DNA from: Actinomycetota bacterium
GTDB lineage: Bacteria > Armatimonadota > SYMT01
Length of the DNA stretch: 41,738 bases
Direction: 5' to 3'
Assembly: GCA_005798285.1 (NCBI GenBank)
Contig: SYKE01000248.1
Span: 1-41,738 of the forward strand
Both the position numbers and the translations under genes were made by a program. Shown here piece by piece: positions 8,245 to 16,418 of the stretch; the stretch's first letter is position 1, and each line of letters begins with the position of its first letter. A model generated the notes under the pieces. It did no database searches and was not told the origin of the DNA. It saw only the letters and a program-made list of their open reading frames with translations.

Positions 8245-9024
8245 TCAGATCTCGAGATTGCGACCCTGCGTCTGCTGCTTGGGCACAGCCGCTTCCGACT
8301 GGATCTCCGCCTTCAAGCGCGCGAGCGGGTCCTCCACAGGAACCGTAGACTGAGGTAGCAAACCCATCTCTGCCTTGAGCGCCTGAAGCCTGTCTTCCGC
8401 CTGCTGCTGCTGCATCGAGGTTTCCAGTTTCATTGTCGCGGTTTCAAGGGTTCCCGACGCGAGTTCGGAGCGTGCCGCCGACTTGGCCTGCAGTTCCTTC
8501 ATGCGCGCTTCGGCTCGATTGAAGGCCTCATCATGCGTATCCAGGGAAATCCCCGAAAGCGCCTTGGTGACCTGCTCCTGAATCTTGGCCTGCTTCCAGC
8601 CGGCGCTGAGCGCCAGCTTTTGAGCCGTCCGCTCCCGAAACTTCGCCTCAAGCTGCTGGATGTGAACCTTGACTGCTTCGGAAGCTTCCTCTGCCTGCGC
8701 AAGCTGGACCTTCAGGCTCTCGATCGTCTTGTCGGTGTTTGCCTGTTCAACCAGAAAGGCCCTTGCATTGGTCTCCTGGCCCAGCTTTAGTGCCTGACGA
8801 GCTCTGGCCTCGCACTCGGCCGCCCGATTCATCTGCTCCTGCAGAAGGTTCCGAAGCTGATTCCGAGCTGCAATCGCCTGTACGGCGCTTTCCTTGGCCT
8901 TTTCGACCTCGCGCCGCATGGACTCCTGAGCCTCGGTGAGGATGACCTCTGGGTCCTCGGCCTTCTCGACTCCAATCAGGAGCCAGCCCTTAATGACGCG
9001 CCACATTCTGCCGAGGAGGCCCAT
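8245..9024 (-). CDS. pspA: PspA/IM30 (Vipp1) family envelope-stress protein
   Basis: The protein has 259 residues. The N-terminal amphipathic helix MGLLGRMWRVIKGWLLIGVEKAEDPE is the membrane-binding helix of the family, including the conserved ExxEDPE-like end. Almost the whole remainder is coiled coil (ESMRREVEKAKESAVQAIAARNQLR... to EAFNRAEARMKELQAKSAAR). The size is normal. Homologues form ESCRT-III-like assemblies that bind and stabilise stressed inner membranes. The gene is first in a leftward set of three, and diverges by 231 bases from three further membrane-related genes. A sigma-54 promoter like that of enterobacterial pspA is not convincingly present. Confidence 0.92.
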   Translation of the reverse strand: MGLLGRMWRVIKGWLLIGVEKAEDPEVILTEAQESMRREVEKAKESAVQAIAARNQLRNLLQEQMNRAAECEARARQALKLGQETNARAFLVEQANTDKTIESLKVQLAQAEEASEAVKVHIQQLEAKFRERTAQKLALSAGWKQAKIQEQVTKALSGISLDTHDEAFNRAEARMKELQAKSAARSELASGTLETATMKLETSMQQQQAEDRLQALKAEMGLLPQSTVPVEDPLARLKAEIQSEAAVPKQQTQGRNLEI

Positions 9025-9255
9025 GCCCGCTCCTCCAGGGGCGTCGACGTCCTGTCGGTACTGCCCCTAGTGGTCCACAAAAGTAGTTGGCCGGGACGGA
9101 ACCCGGGTTAGAAGAGGTTATAGCACAGCGATTTGCCGCCCGCAAACGCCGCCGGGTAGTATAACTCCGGCGGTGGCGAGAACGCTTCGTACGTTTTTCT
9201 TGCGCTGTCTCGGAACCCCCGCCCCCTGACCTCGGGGAAGTTCCGGAGAGGGAGT
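9025..9255. promoter_or_regulatory. divergent intergenic region of the Psp-like cluster with a stem-loop
   Basis: This 231-base gap must hold the promoters of both arms. A TATAAC at 9160-9165 could be a rightward -10 element, but no -35 at proper spacing is seen. GGAACCCCCG (9212-9221) pairs with CGGGG-AA-GTTCC (9233-9244) as a 10-bp stem with an AA bulge, directly before the ribosome binding site of the gene at 9256. It could limit translation of that gene. Confidence 0.35.
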
Positions 9256-9648
9256 GTGCAGTTGGACGTGACGAATTGGACGCTGACCGCGTTGATAGTA
9301 GTGGTAGTGGTCAACACGGCTCTGATAGCCGTGGCTGCAGCGGCACTCTATCTCATTCATCGTCGGCTCGACGAGTTGTCCGCGCGATTGGAACCGCTGT
9401 TGCTGCGGAGCACTGAGACCCTAAAAAAGGTGGAACAGGCGACCGGAGATGCGGGTCAACGAGTGGTCGCCATTCTGGATCGCACTTCCGAGGTCGTAGA
9501 GCGGGTCGGTGACCGCGTGGATGGTACAAGCGCTGTGGCCGCAGAGGCGATCTCTGGGCCCCTGATCGGCGCCGCAGGACTTGCGGCAGCGATCCAGCGC
9601 GGGTTGGACGTGTATGCCGAGGAAGCGTCTCGGGCTTCCAAGAGCTAG
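9256..9648 (+). CDS. DUF948-like single-pass membrane protein
   Basis: This 130-residue protein starts at a GTG preceded by GAGAGGGAG. One strong transmembrane segment lies at residues 10-34 (TALIVVVVVNTALIAVAAAALYL). It is followed by a helical, heptad-rich region (LSARLEPLLLRSTETLKKVEQATGDAG) and a short hydrophobic patch GPLIGAAGLAAAIQRGL. Layout and position before a YtxH-like gene match DUF948 proteins, which often sit beside YtxH in general-stress loci. It diverges from pspA. The specific function is unknown. Confidence 0.7.
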   Translation: MQLDVTNWTLTALIVVVVVNTALIAVAAAALYLIHRRLDELSARLEPLLLRSTETLKKVEQATGDAGQRVVAILDRTSEVVERVGDRVDGTSAVAAEAISGPLIGAAGLAAAIQRGLDVYAEEASRASKS

Positions 9649-9658
9649 GAGCGGGACA

Positions 9659-10102
9659 ATGGCTGACAGTAGAGATTTTCTGATCGGGGTAGTGATCGGC
9701 AGCGCAATCGGAGCGACTGCGGCTCTGTTGATGGCGCCGCAATCCGGCGAGGATACTCGCCGTCTCATCCGGGATCGTGCGGACGATGCCCGTGCCAGGA
9801 CCGCCGAACTGGCGAATCACGCCCGTGATCGAGCCACGGACGCAGCGCACGAGATTCAGCATCGAGTAGAGGGCCTGAGTACACAGGCTCGCGCCAAAGC
9901 GGATGAAATCGGCGGACAGGCACGCGCCAAGGTGGATGAACTGAAGCACACCGCCGCCGAGGCGGTCGAGCATGGCAGGGAGTCTGTCTCGCGACAGGTG
10001 GATGCGGCATCCCAGGCCATTGAGGCGGGCAAGAATGCTTTCAAAGAGAAGACCACCGATCTCCACATGGGGCTGCAGGGCCCGGGCTCCGAGAATGCAT
10101 AG
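9659..10102 (+). CDS. YtxH-like stress protein
   Basis: It has 147 residues from the ATG at 9659, ten bases after the previous stop, with AGGAG at 9647-9651 as ribosome binding site. The N-terminus MADSRDFLIGVVIGSAIGATAALLMAPQSGEDTRR is the classic YtxH feature: a glycine-zipper transmembrane helix ending in LLxAPxSGxxxR. The rest is a long Ala/Arg/Glu amphipathic helix with LEA-like repeats (RARTAELANHARDRA, QARAKADEIGGQARAKVDELK). Relatives are induced by general stress in Bacillus. Here it is in an operon with a DUF948-like gene and opposite pspA. Confidence 0.85.
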   Translation: MADSRDFLIGVVIGSAIGATAALLMAPQSGEDTRRLIRDRADDARARTAELANHARDRATDAAHEIQHRVEGLSTQARAKADEIGGQARAKVDELKHTAAEAVEHGRESVSRQVDAASQAIEAGKNAFKEKTTDLHMGLQGPGSENA

Positions 10103-10108
10103 CCACGA

Positions 10109-10414
10109 ATGCATGTCATCTGGCTGGTCTCCGGGTATCTCTTGATCGCTCTCGTCGCCCTCTCCTGTGTGGTAGCGGGGCGACGCTCGCGGTTGTCGGT
10201 TCCTTCACGTGAGAAGTGGATCGAAGAGTTCCGGACGGAGATCATTGAGGAAGAGTGGGCGCGTGTCGCCGAGCGTCAGTGCCGGGCGAGCGCCTGCCCT
10301 CGAATGATCGGCAACCCCGGAAGGCCACCGCGCGATGCCGAATGTCGGGAGTGCGCGGGCGCCTTCCTGGATGACCACTGGCGAGATCTCCTCGGGTCAC
10401 CCACCCAGCGGTAG
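10109..10414 (+). CDS. small hypothetical membrane protein with Cys-rich tail
   Basis: This 101-residue protein starts 6 bases after the YtxH-like gene. It has one N-terminal transmembrane helix (VIWLVSGYLLIALVALSCVVAG) and then a charged region reading SREKWIEEFRTEIIEEEWARV. The tail has four Cys in two clusters: CRASAC and CREC. The tail could bind a metal or be redox-active, but no known motif fits exactly. I do not recognise a family. The short spacing places it in the operon with the YtxH-like gene. Confidence 0.6.
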   Translation: MHVIWLVSGYLLIALVALSCVVAGRRSRLSVPSREKWIEEFRTEIIEEEWARVAERQCRASACPRMIGNPGRPPRDAECRECAGAFLDDHWRDLLGSPTQR

Positions 10415-10505
10415 CTGAAGGTCGCCCGTTCGGCGTCCCTCCCAATTGAGCACGTGCGGTATCATGGTTCGGCGCGGACACCCGTCGTGGCGCGCTGGGA
10501 GCCGC

Positions 10506-11144
10506 ATGACGTTTCAGGGATTCAGCGCCGAAACTTTCGCCGTATTCTGTATTCCGGACTTCCCGGGACGGATGGCGGGAATCCGGCAACTCGTTCGACC
10601 CCGCCTCCTTGAACTCGGTTCGGATCTCGCCGACCACATCGCCGATGCGTCCGGGACCCCCGCGTTCGCCCATGCCGCACAGCACATGCGCCGCCGCGTG
10701 AATCCCCCGAAGGAGACCTGGGCGGCGTTCGCGCGAGACAAGAAGGGGTACAAGCGCTGGACTCACTTTCGCGTAGCTGTCAGCGAGACTCGCCTTCGGA
10801 CGACGGTTTTCATCGAGGACGATGCGGACGACAAACCGATCGCCGCGACCGGGTTGGGTCTGCACGGGGCAAGACTGGTCGACCTTGGCTTGAGCGCGCC
10901 GGAAATCGCCTGGGAAGTAGGAATCGCCGCAGCAGATCAGTTCGAGCTGGCCGCGCCGGCCCTCGCTGAGCTCGGAGAAGTTCTCGAATCCAGAAAACTA
11001 GCTCGGCTGCAGGTTGGGATCAGTGTGCCGTCAACGACTGCACTGAATTGGCAGGCGGCAGAGCAGGAGCAATGGATGCTCGAGTGCGTCGAGCGCCTGA
11101 TGCCGGTGTATCTGCTTGGAATCACAGGGAGTCCGGACAAATGA
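10506..11144 (+). CDS. DUF1054 (YktB-like) protein
   Basis: The ATG at 10506 starts MTFQGFSAETFAVFCIPDFPGRMAGIR, the typical beginning of the DUF1054 family; upstream in-frame Met codons would only add an unrelated tail. Later family motifs are HMRRRVNPPKETWAAFARDKKGYKRWTHF, with conserved basic and aromatic residues. The length of 212 residues is normal. The fold is known from Bacillus YktB but its biochemical role is not established. Its stop overlaps the ATG of the DinB-like gene (ATGA), implying coupled expression. Confidence 0.85.
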   Translation: MTFQGFSAETFAVFCIPDFPGRMAGIRQLVRPRLLELGSDLADHIADASGTPAFAHAAQHMRRRVNPPKETWAAFARDKKGYKRWTHFRVAVSETRLRTTVFIEDDADDKPIAATGLGLHGARLVDLGLSAPEIAWEVGIAAADQFELAAPALAELGEVLESRKLARLQVGISVPSTTALNWQAAEQEQWMLECVERLMPVYLLGITGSPDK

Positions 11145-11599
11145 TCGAATCGTTGGAGCCCGTCCTCAAGCGGTGGGACGAAACACACGACGCCATCGTC
11201 GACTGGTTGGCTCAGTTTCCGGAAGAGCGACTCACGTGGTCTCCCGGGGGCGCCGCCACCTCCGCCGGTAGAATCCTGGCCCACATCTCCCGAGCCAACC
11301 GTGTTTACGCCAGCATGGCGCTGGGGGAGCCGATTGACCGACCGGTCTTCCACGTGACGAACCGAGAGCAAGCCGAGCAAGTCATCGCGCAAGGCGATGC
11401 CGCAGTGCGGCGTGACATGGAAACTCTGCGCGAGGAGGACCTGTCGGTGGTACGCGCCGCCGACTGGGGCCCGCTGGGGCCGCTCGTCAGCGGGCCCCTC
11501 GACTCTCTCTGGTTTCTGGAACAGATGATTCGCCACTCCGCTTACCACCTGGGTCAACTCTGGTATCTTTCTTTGCTGCTGGAGGACTCAGGCGACTGA
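11141..11599 (+). CDS. DinB-like (DUF664-type) four-helix protein
   Basis: This is a 152-residue protein whose ATG overlaps the DUF1054 stop. It has the DinB/YfiT helical-bundle pattern: an N-terminal WDETHDAIVDWLAQFPEERLTW, HISRANRVYASM with the first His, and the C-terminal RHSAYHLGQLWYLSLLL, which supplies the last two His of the usual three-His metal site. Members are often thiol transferases or uncharacterised metalloproteins. The substrate cannot be told from the sequence. Confidence 0.82.
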   Translation: MIESLEPVLKRWDETHDAIVDWLAQFPEERLTWSPGGAATSAGRILAHISRANRVYASMALGEPIDRPVFHVTNREQAEQVIAQGDAAVRRDMETLREEDLSVVRAADWGPLGPLVSGPLDSLWFLEQMIRHSAYHLGQLWYLSLLLEDSGD

Positions 11600-11722
11600 C
11601 GCTCCCGCCGGCTTTGCGGCGCGGGATACGCCCGGCGCCGCGTGGAGAGCAGGGTCAGTGCCGCCGGTAGAGGCGACGGGCTGTGGGCTGTGCGCTGCAC
11701 GCACAGAAGAAGGTGTTTCGGG

Positions 11723-13033
11723 ATGTTGCTGCTAGGGACCCAACGAGTGAACGAGGCCGGCCATCTGGAGATTGGCGGCGTCGATGCGGTTCAACTTGCC
11801 GTGGATTTCGGCACACCGCTTTACGTGATGGATGAGGTCGCCCTTCGAACGCGCTGCCGCGAGTACCTCGCCGCGTTCCGCAGCCGGTATCCGCGCGTGG
11901 AAGTTTCGTTCGCGGGAAAGGCGTTCTTGTGCTCCGGGATCTGCCCGGTCATCCGACAGGAGGGGCTGCGGCTCGACGTGGCTTCGGGCGGCGAACTCTA
12001 CACGGCTCTGAGAGCCGGCTTCCCGGCGGATCGCATCTCGCTCCACGGCAACAACAAGTCCCTCGAAGAACTCGAGATGGCGTTGGACGCCGGTGTGGGT
12101 CATATCATCGTCGACAACTTTCTGGAGTTGGGGCGTCTGGCGGAGATGACGCGTGAGCGCCCGGCTCCGCAGCCGATTCTCATCCGGGCGGCGCCCGGCA
12201 TTGATCCCCACACGCACCGCCGGATCAGCACCGGGCAGGTAGATACCAAATTCGGGTTCGATGTCGGCAGCGGCGCCATCCTGGAGGCGGTTCGCCGAGC
12301 ATCGGAAATGCCCGGAGTAAAGCTACTCGGACTGCACTGCCATGTCGGCAGCCAGTTGCTGGACACCGAGTGTCACGAAGACTCCGTCGCAGTGATGGTA
12401 GATCTCCTGGCATCCATCCGAGATCGGTTCGGGATCCAGTTTGAAGAGTTGAACATCGGAGGCGGACTGGGCATCCGCTACCTGCCCAGCCACCAGCCGC
12501 CGAGTGTCGACGGCTTCGCCGAAGCCGTGATCGGGCGTCTGACTGCAGCCCTGGATGCCGCCGGGTTGGAATACCCCGCACTCCTTCTGGAGCCGGGTCG
12601 CTCGCTGGTGGGAGAGGCAGGCGTCACCCTGTACACGCTCGGCGGCATCAAGGCGATCCCGGGAGTTCGCACGTATGTGTCGGTGGACGGTGGGTTGTCC
12701 GACAATCCTCGACCCGCGCTTTACGAGGCGAAGTACACGGTTCTCACCGCCAATCGGATGAATGAACCGCACGACACACGGGTCACTGTCTCCGGCAAGC
12801 ACTGCGAGACCGATGTGCTCTTCCCCGACATAGATCTGGCGGATCCTCAACCGGGCGACACGCTCGCGGTGCTCTCCACCGGCGCCTACAACTACGCCAT
12901 GGCTAGTAACTACAACCGGTTCCGGCGACCAGCGGTGGTGCTGGTCGCCGATGGCCATGCCGATCTGCTGGTGGAGCGAGAGAGCTACGACGATCTATTG
13001 AAGAACGACCGCATCCCCGAGCGGCTCCTCTAG
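11723..13033 (+). CDS. lysA: diaminopimelate decarboxylase
   Basis: The enzyme makes L-lysine from meso-diaminopimelate using PLP. From the ATG at 11723 (AAGG about 10 bases before) it has 436 residues, the usual length; the frame extends further upstream but with no family similarity. The PLP lysine is K66 in VSFAGKAF. Other landmarks are DVASGGEL, LHCHVGSQ, NIGGGLGIRY, LEPGRSLVGEAG, the substrate-site CETD at C361 and GAYNYAMASNYN near Y389. A 6-bp hairpin (13021-13037) spans its stop codon. The tRNA-processing fusion gene follows 44 bases later. Presence of lysA shows the DAP pathway. Confidence 0.95.
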   Translation: MLLLGTQRVNEAGHLEIGGVDAVQLAVDFGTPLYVMDEVALRTRCREYLAAFRSRYPRVEVSFAGKAFLCSGICPVIRQEGLRLDVASGGELYTALRAGFPADRISLHGNNKSLEELEMALDAGVGHIIVDNFLELGRLAEMTRERPAPQPILIRAAPGIDPHTHRRISTGQVDTKFGFDVGSGAILEAVRRASEMPGVKLLGLHCHVGSQLLDTECHEDSVAVMVDLLASIRDRFGIQFEELNIGGGLGIRYLPSHQPPSVDGFAEAVIGRLTAALDAAGLEYPALLLEPGRSLVGEAGVTLYTLGGIKAIPGVRTYVSVDGGLSDNPRPALYEAKYTVLTANRMNEPHDTRVTVSGKHCETDVLFPDIDLADPQPGDTLAVLSTGAYNYAMASNYNRFRRPAVVLVADGHADLLVERESYDDLLKNDRIPERLL

Positions 13034-13037
13034 CCGC
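13021..13037 (+). other. small hairpin across the lysA stop codon
   Basis: GCGGCT and AGCCGC form a perfect 6-bp stem with a 5-base loop; the TAG stop lies at its 3' side. No T-tract follows, so it is not a classical terminator. It may be incidental. Confidence 0.25.
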
Positions 13038-13077
13038 AGGCCGTACAGGGCTGCTCGGAGGCGGCCGCGGGAAACTC

Positions 13078-15699
13078 ATGATCGTTCTGATCTCCCACGT
13101 GAATGCCGACTTCGACAGCGTGGGGTCGATGATCGGCGCTGGCGTGCTTTACTCCGGCGCCGTTCCGGTCCTGGTGGGGCCGCCGGCTCCCAACGTGCGC
13201 GAGTTTCTGACCATTCACCGGGAATGGGTCGATGTTCGCTCTCCACAGGAGGTTCAGCCAGACGCCATCCGAAAACTCGTCGTGCTGGATACGGCAAAGC
13301 GCTCGCGGCTCGGCGCTGCGGGTCGATGGCTCGATCTCCCCGAGGTGGAAATCGAGCTCTTCGATCACCATCCCGAAGAAACGGCGGACATCCGCCCCTC
13401 CATCTCCCACGTCGATCAGGTCGGTTGTACGGCAACACTGGTCGCCGAAGCGTTACGAGCCCACGCTCTGACGCCCGGACCGTTTCAGGCGACGGCGCTC
13501 CTGCTCGGCCTGTACGAGGACACCGGATCCATGCTCTTCTCGGCGACTCGCCCCCGGGATCTCGAGGCGGCGGCGTGGCTGTTGAGTTGTGGCGGCGACC
13601 TGGATGTGGTTGCGAGATTCACCCGACGTTCGCTTCGCCCCGCCCAGCGCGAACTCCTCGCCTCACTCGCGGCGGCAGCCCAGATCCACACCGTGCGCGG
13701 GCACACGATCACGACATCCATCGCGCGGGACGGTCCGTTCGTTGAGGGGGCTGCCGAACTCGCCGAGCGACTTCATGAGGCCGACGGCGCTGAGGCATGC
13801 ATCCTCGTGCTCCCCACCGGAGACTCCATCTCCCTCATCGGGCGAAGCACCACCAACGCACTCGACCTCGCCGCGGCGTTTGCCGCGATCGGGGGCGGTG
13901 GCCACCGACGCGCGGCGAGCGCCCGAGTTCGCGGATCCGACCCGGTCCGTTGGTTACACTCAATTCTCGATCAACTTCGTCAGCAGCCCGTGACGGCCGC
14001 CGTCGCCCGGGATGTGATGTCGGCGCCGGTCCGGAGCATCGATCCGGACGCGCCACTCGGGGAGGCATGGAACCGGATGGTTCGCTATGGTCACTCCGGG
14101 CTCATCGTCCTGGAGGGCGAGTCGCTTGCCGGCATCATCACCCGTCGGGACGTGGATCGGGCGCGACATCACAATCTGGACCACGCCGCAGTGCGCGCCT
14201 TCATGTCACGAGACGTGCAGACGGTTCTGCCCAGTACGACCCTTTCCGAGATGGAAGAACGGATGCTGTCGGCTGGCATCGGCAGACTGCCGGTGGTGGA
14301 GGGCGAGCGGGTACTGGGCGTCGTCACCCGCACCGATCTGCTCAGGGCATTGCATGGGGAGCGGTACCTCGCTGGAGCCCCGAGAGCCCACGAGGAACAG
14401 CCGGACCGGCTGCTTCGAGAGCGAATTCCGGTCACCGTCCAGCGCCGCCTCGAAGAAATCGGCGAGATCGCACGCGACACCGGCTCCGAGTGCTACCTGG
14501 TCGGAGGCTTCGTCCGGGATCTCCTGCTCGGCGCCCGGAACCTGGACATCGACATCCTGTGCCGCCCGGACGGCCTCGCGCTGGCAAGAGCCGTGGCGGA
14601 GCGCCTCGGCGGCGAATGCGATGCCGAAGCCCGCTTCGGCGCCGGACATGTCACCCTACCGGAAGGATTGAAGATCGACTTCACCTCGGCGCGCACTGAG
14701 TGCTACGACCGACCCGGCGCGCTCCCGGAGGTCGAACCGTCATCCGTTGCGGACGACCTGAAGCGACGAGACTTCTCGGTCAACGCCCTGGCGATGTCAC
14801 TCGATCCGGATCGATTCGGAGAGTTGCTGGATCCCTTCGGCGGGCACGAAGATCTCCGCGCTCACCGGATCCGGGTGCTCCATCCCCTCAGCTTCGTTGA
14901 AGATCCAACCCGAATTCTACGGGCTGCCCGCTTCGAAGAGAGGTACCACTTCTCCATGACTCCAGACACGGAGGCTCTCGCGATGCACGCCGTGGGACAG
15001 TCCGCGCTGGAGCGCATCACTCCGGAGCGGCTGCGACACGAACTGGCGCACTGCTTCTCGGAACCGCGACCGCTCGGCGTCCTCTTTCGTCTCGAGGCGC
15101 TGGGAGTGATGCGGCACTTCGATCCTTCACTCACGCTGGATCGCGAGTTGCTTCAAGTGGTGCCGGCCGGAGTGGAGTGGTGGAGGCGACGTACCGGGGG
15201 CGAGCCGCTCCACCCCTTTCTGGTGTACCTGGCCGGGCTCCTAGCTCCCCTTTCGGTCGAGGCGGCCGTGACGGTCGCCGAGAACCGGCTTCGAATGCCT
15301 CCCCCAGACCTACGCAAACTCTCCGAATTGCTATCGGACGAGCTACGCCCGAACTCACTCTCACTCCTGACTCGCCCCTCGGAGTGGGTCCGACGACTGC
15401 ATCGACTGCCGAGCGAAGCCACCGCCTTCGCCCGGGCCCGCGCGCTGGCGGAGGACCGGACCGATGTCAGAGACCGCCTCGACACGTACGTTCGAGAGTG
15501 GCGCCATGCTAGACTCTCGATTACAGGGGATGACCTCTTGAGAGCCGGCTGCCGTCGCGGTCCCGCACTGGGCGCCGCTCTGGCGCACACTCTGGCCGCC
15601 AGGCTGGACGGCGAGTTGACTCGGGAATCGGAACTCGAGGCGGCGCTTACCCACTATCGTTCCGTCCGTCTTACCGCACCTCAGGAGAGTAATCCGTGA
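13078..15699 (+). CDS. DHH phosphoesterase - two CBS domains - tRNA nucleotidyltransferase fusion
   Basis: This is an 873-residue fusion. Residues 1-300 form a DHH/DHHA1 phosphoesterase with NADFD (9-13), DTAKRSRL, FDHHPEE (D96-H97-H98), YEDTGSM and GGGGHRRAA near 272. Residues 310-435 hold two CBS domains (ARDVMSAPVRSIDPDAPLGEA and FMSRDVQTVLPSTTL). From about 450 there is a class II polymerase-beta-type nucleotidyltransferase with GGFVRDLLLGARNLDIDI (from 476), RRDFSVNALAMSL (from about 563) and EDPTRILRAARFEERY. Similar fusions are known in several deep-branching phyla, where the C-terminal part adds A or CCA to tRNA 3' ends. The stop overlaps the GTG of the M50 protease gene. Confidence 0.92.
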   Translation: MIVLISHVNADFDSVGSMIGAGVLYSGAVPVLVGPPAPNVREFLTIHREWVDVRSPQEVQPDAIRKLVVLDTAKRSRLGAAGRWLDLPEVEIELFDHHPEETADIRPSISHVDQVGCTATLVAEALRAHALTPGPFQATALLLGLYEDTGSMLFSATRPRDLEAAAWLLSCGGDLDVVARFTRRSLRPAQRELLASLAAAAQIHTVRGHTITTSIARDGPFVEGAAELAERLHEADGAEACILVLPTGDSISLIGRSTTNALDLAAAFAAIGGGGHRRAASARVRGSDPVRWLHSILDQLRQQPVTAAVARDVMSAPVRSIDPDAPLGEAWNRMVRYGHSGLIVLEGESLAGIITRRDVDRARHHNLDHAAVRAFMSRDVQTVLPSTTLSEMEERMLSAGIGRLPVVEGERVLGVVTRTDLLRALHGERYLAGAPRAHEEQPDRLLRERIPVTVQRRLEEIGEIARDTGSECYLVGGFVRDLLLGARNLDIDILCRPDGLALARAVAERLGGECDAEARFGAGHVTLPEGLKIDFTSARTECYDRPGALPEVEPSSVADDLKRRDFSVNALAMSLDPDRFGELLDPFGGHEDLRAHRIRVLHPLSFVEDPTRILRAARFEERYHFSMTPDTEALAMHAVGQSALERITPERLRHELAHCFSEPRPLGVLFRLEALGVMRHFDPSLTLDRELLQVVPAGVEWWRRRTGGEPLHPFLVYLAGLLAPLSVEAAVTVAENRLRMPPPDLRKLSELLSDELRPNSLSLLTRPSEWVRRLHRLPSEATAFARARALAEDRTDVRDRLDTYVREWRHARLSITGDDLLRAGCRRGPALGAALAHTLAARLDGELTRESELEAALTHYRSVRLTAPQESNP

Positions 15700-16418
15700 G
15701 TGATCGCCTCAGACAGCTCTTTTCGCGTGTGCACTCAGCATTGGGTGCCTCGGGCGGAATGTTCGCCGCGATCGTACTGCTTCAGGGACTTGGTGGACGA
15801 GAACCTCAGTTGGTGATGATGCAACTGCTGGCGCTTGTGATCGCCATTCCGGTCCACGAGTTCGCCCATGCTCTCTCAACCGTGAACAACGGTGATCCGG
15901 GACCGAAACGAGAGGGCCGTTTGTCCATTCTGCCCTGGGACCACTTCGACGTGATGGGAGCCGTGTTCTGTGTCTTCTCCACGATCGCCGGCTTTGGCCT
16001 GGGGTGGGGACGGCCGGTGCGGTTCAACCCCGGCCTCTTCAAGAACCCGAAGGTTGACACCGCGAAGGTTGCCGCGTGGGGGCCGACCTCGAACCTCTTG
16101 CTGGCAGTGCTCTTTGCCCTCCCCTTTCGCTTGAATCTCCTCTCGGCGGGAGACGAAGGGTTGGCGCTCTTCTGTTACATCTGCATCATGGTCAACATCA
16201 GCCTGATGCTCTTCAACCTGATCCCGATAGGTCCACTGGACGGCGCCAAGGTCGTGGCCGCGTTCCTCCCTGATTACCAGGCGCACGAGTTCTGGAAGTT
16301 TCAGGAACGCTGGGGAACCATCTTGCTCTACGGACTTGTGTTTTTCGGGCGGCCGATCCTGTCTCTCGTGCTGATGGGACCTATGAACGTGCTGGTCGGG
16401 TTGCTGCTCGGGAGATGA
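15696..16418 (+). CDS. site-2 protease family (M50) membrane metalloprotease
   Basis: The 240-residue protein starts at a GTG within the GTGA overlap with the preceding gene. It has about six transmembrane segments. The zinc motif HEFAH lies in LLALVIAIPVHEFAHALS, and the third ligand is in LFNLIPIGPLDGAKV, the NxxPxxxLDG motif of the family. It belongs to the short S2P group without a PDZ domain. It presumably cleaves substrates within the inner membrane. Substrates and any link to the tRNA enzyme are unknown beyond co-translation. Its 3' end overlaps the convergent membrane gene by 38 bases. Confidence 0.88.
   Translation: MSDRLRQLFSRVHSALGASGGMFAAIVLLQGLGGREPQLVMMQLLALVIAIPVHEFAHALSTVNNGDPGPKREGRLSILPWDHFDVMGAVFCVFSTIAGFGLGWGRPVRFNPGLFKNPKVDTAKVAAWGPTSNLLLAVLFALPFRLNLLSAGDEGLALFCYICIMVNISLMLFNLIPIGPLDGAKVVAAFLPDYQAHEFWKFQERWGTILLYGLVFFGRPILSLVLMGPMNVLVGLLLGR

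Noticed and set aside
9121-9139. A TAGCAC...TTGC match resembling a sigma-54 promoter near pspA
   Set aside because: The invariant GG at -24 is AG, spacing is one base too long, and the orientation is away from pspA.
11600-11722. A lysine riboswitch or terminator before lysA
   Set aside because: The 123-base gap has only a short imperfect CCGC/GCGG hairpin; it is too short and lacks the lysine riboswitch core.
13797-14699. A 300-codon plus-strand frame inside the tRNA nucleotidyltransferase fusion
   Set aside because: Arg/Pro-rich translation in another frame of a well-supported enzyme; no start signal or family motif.
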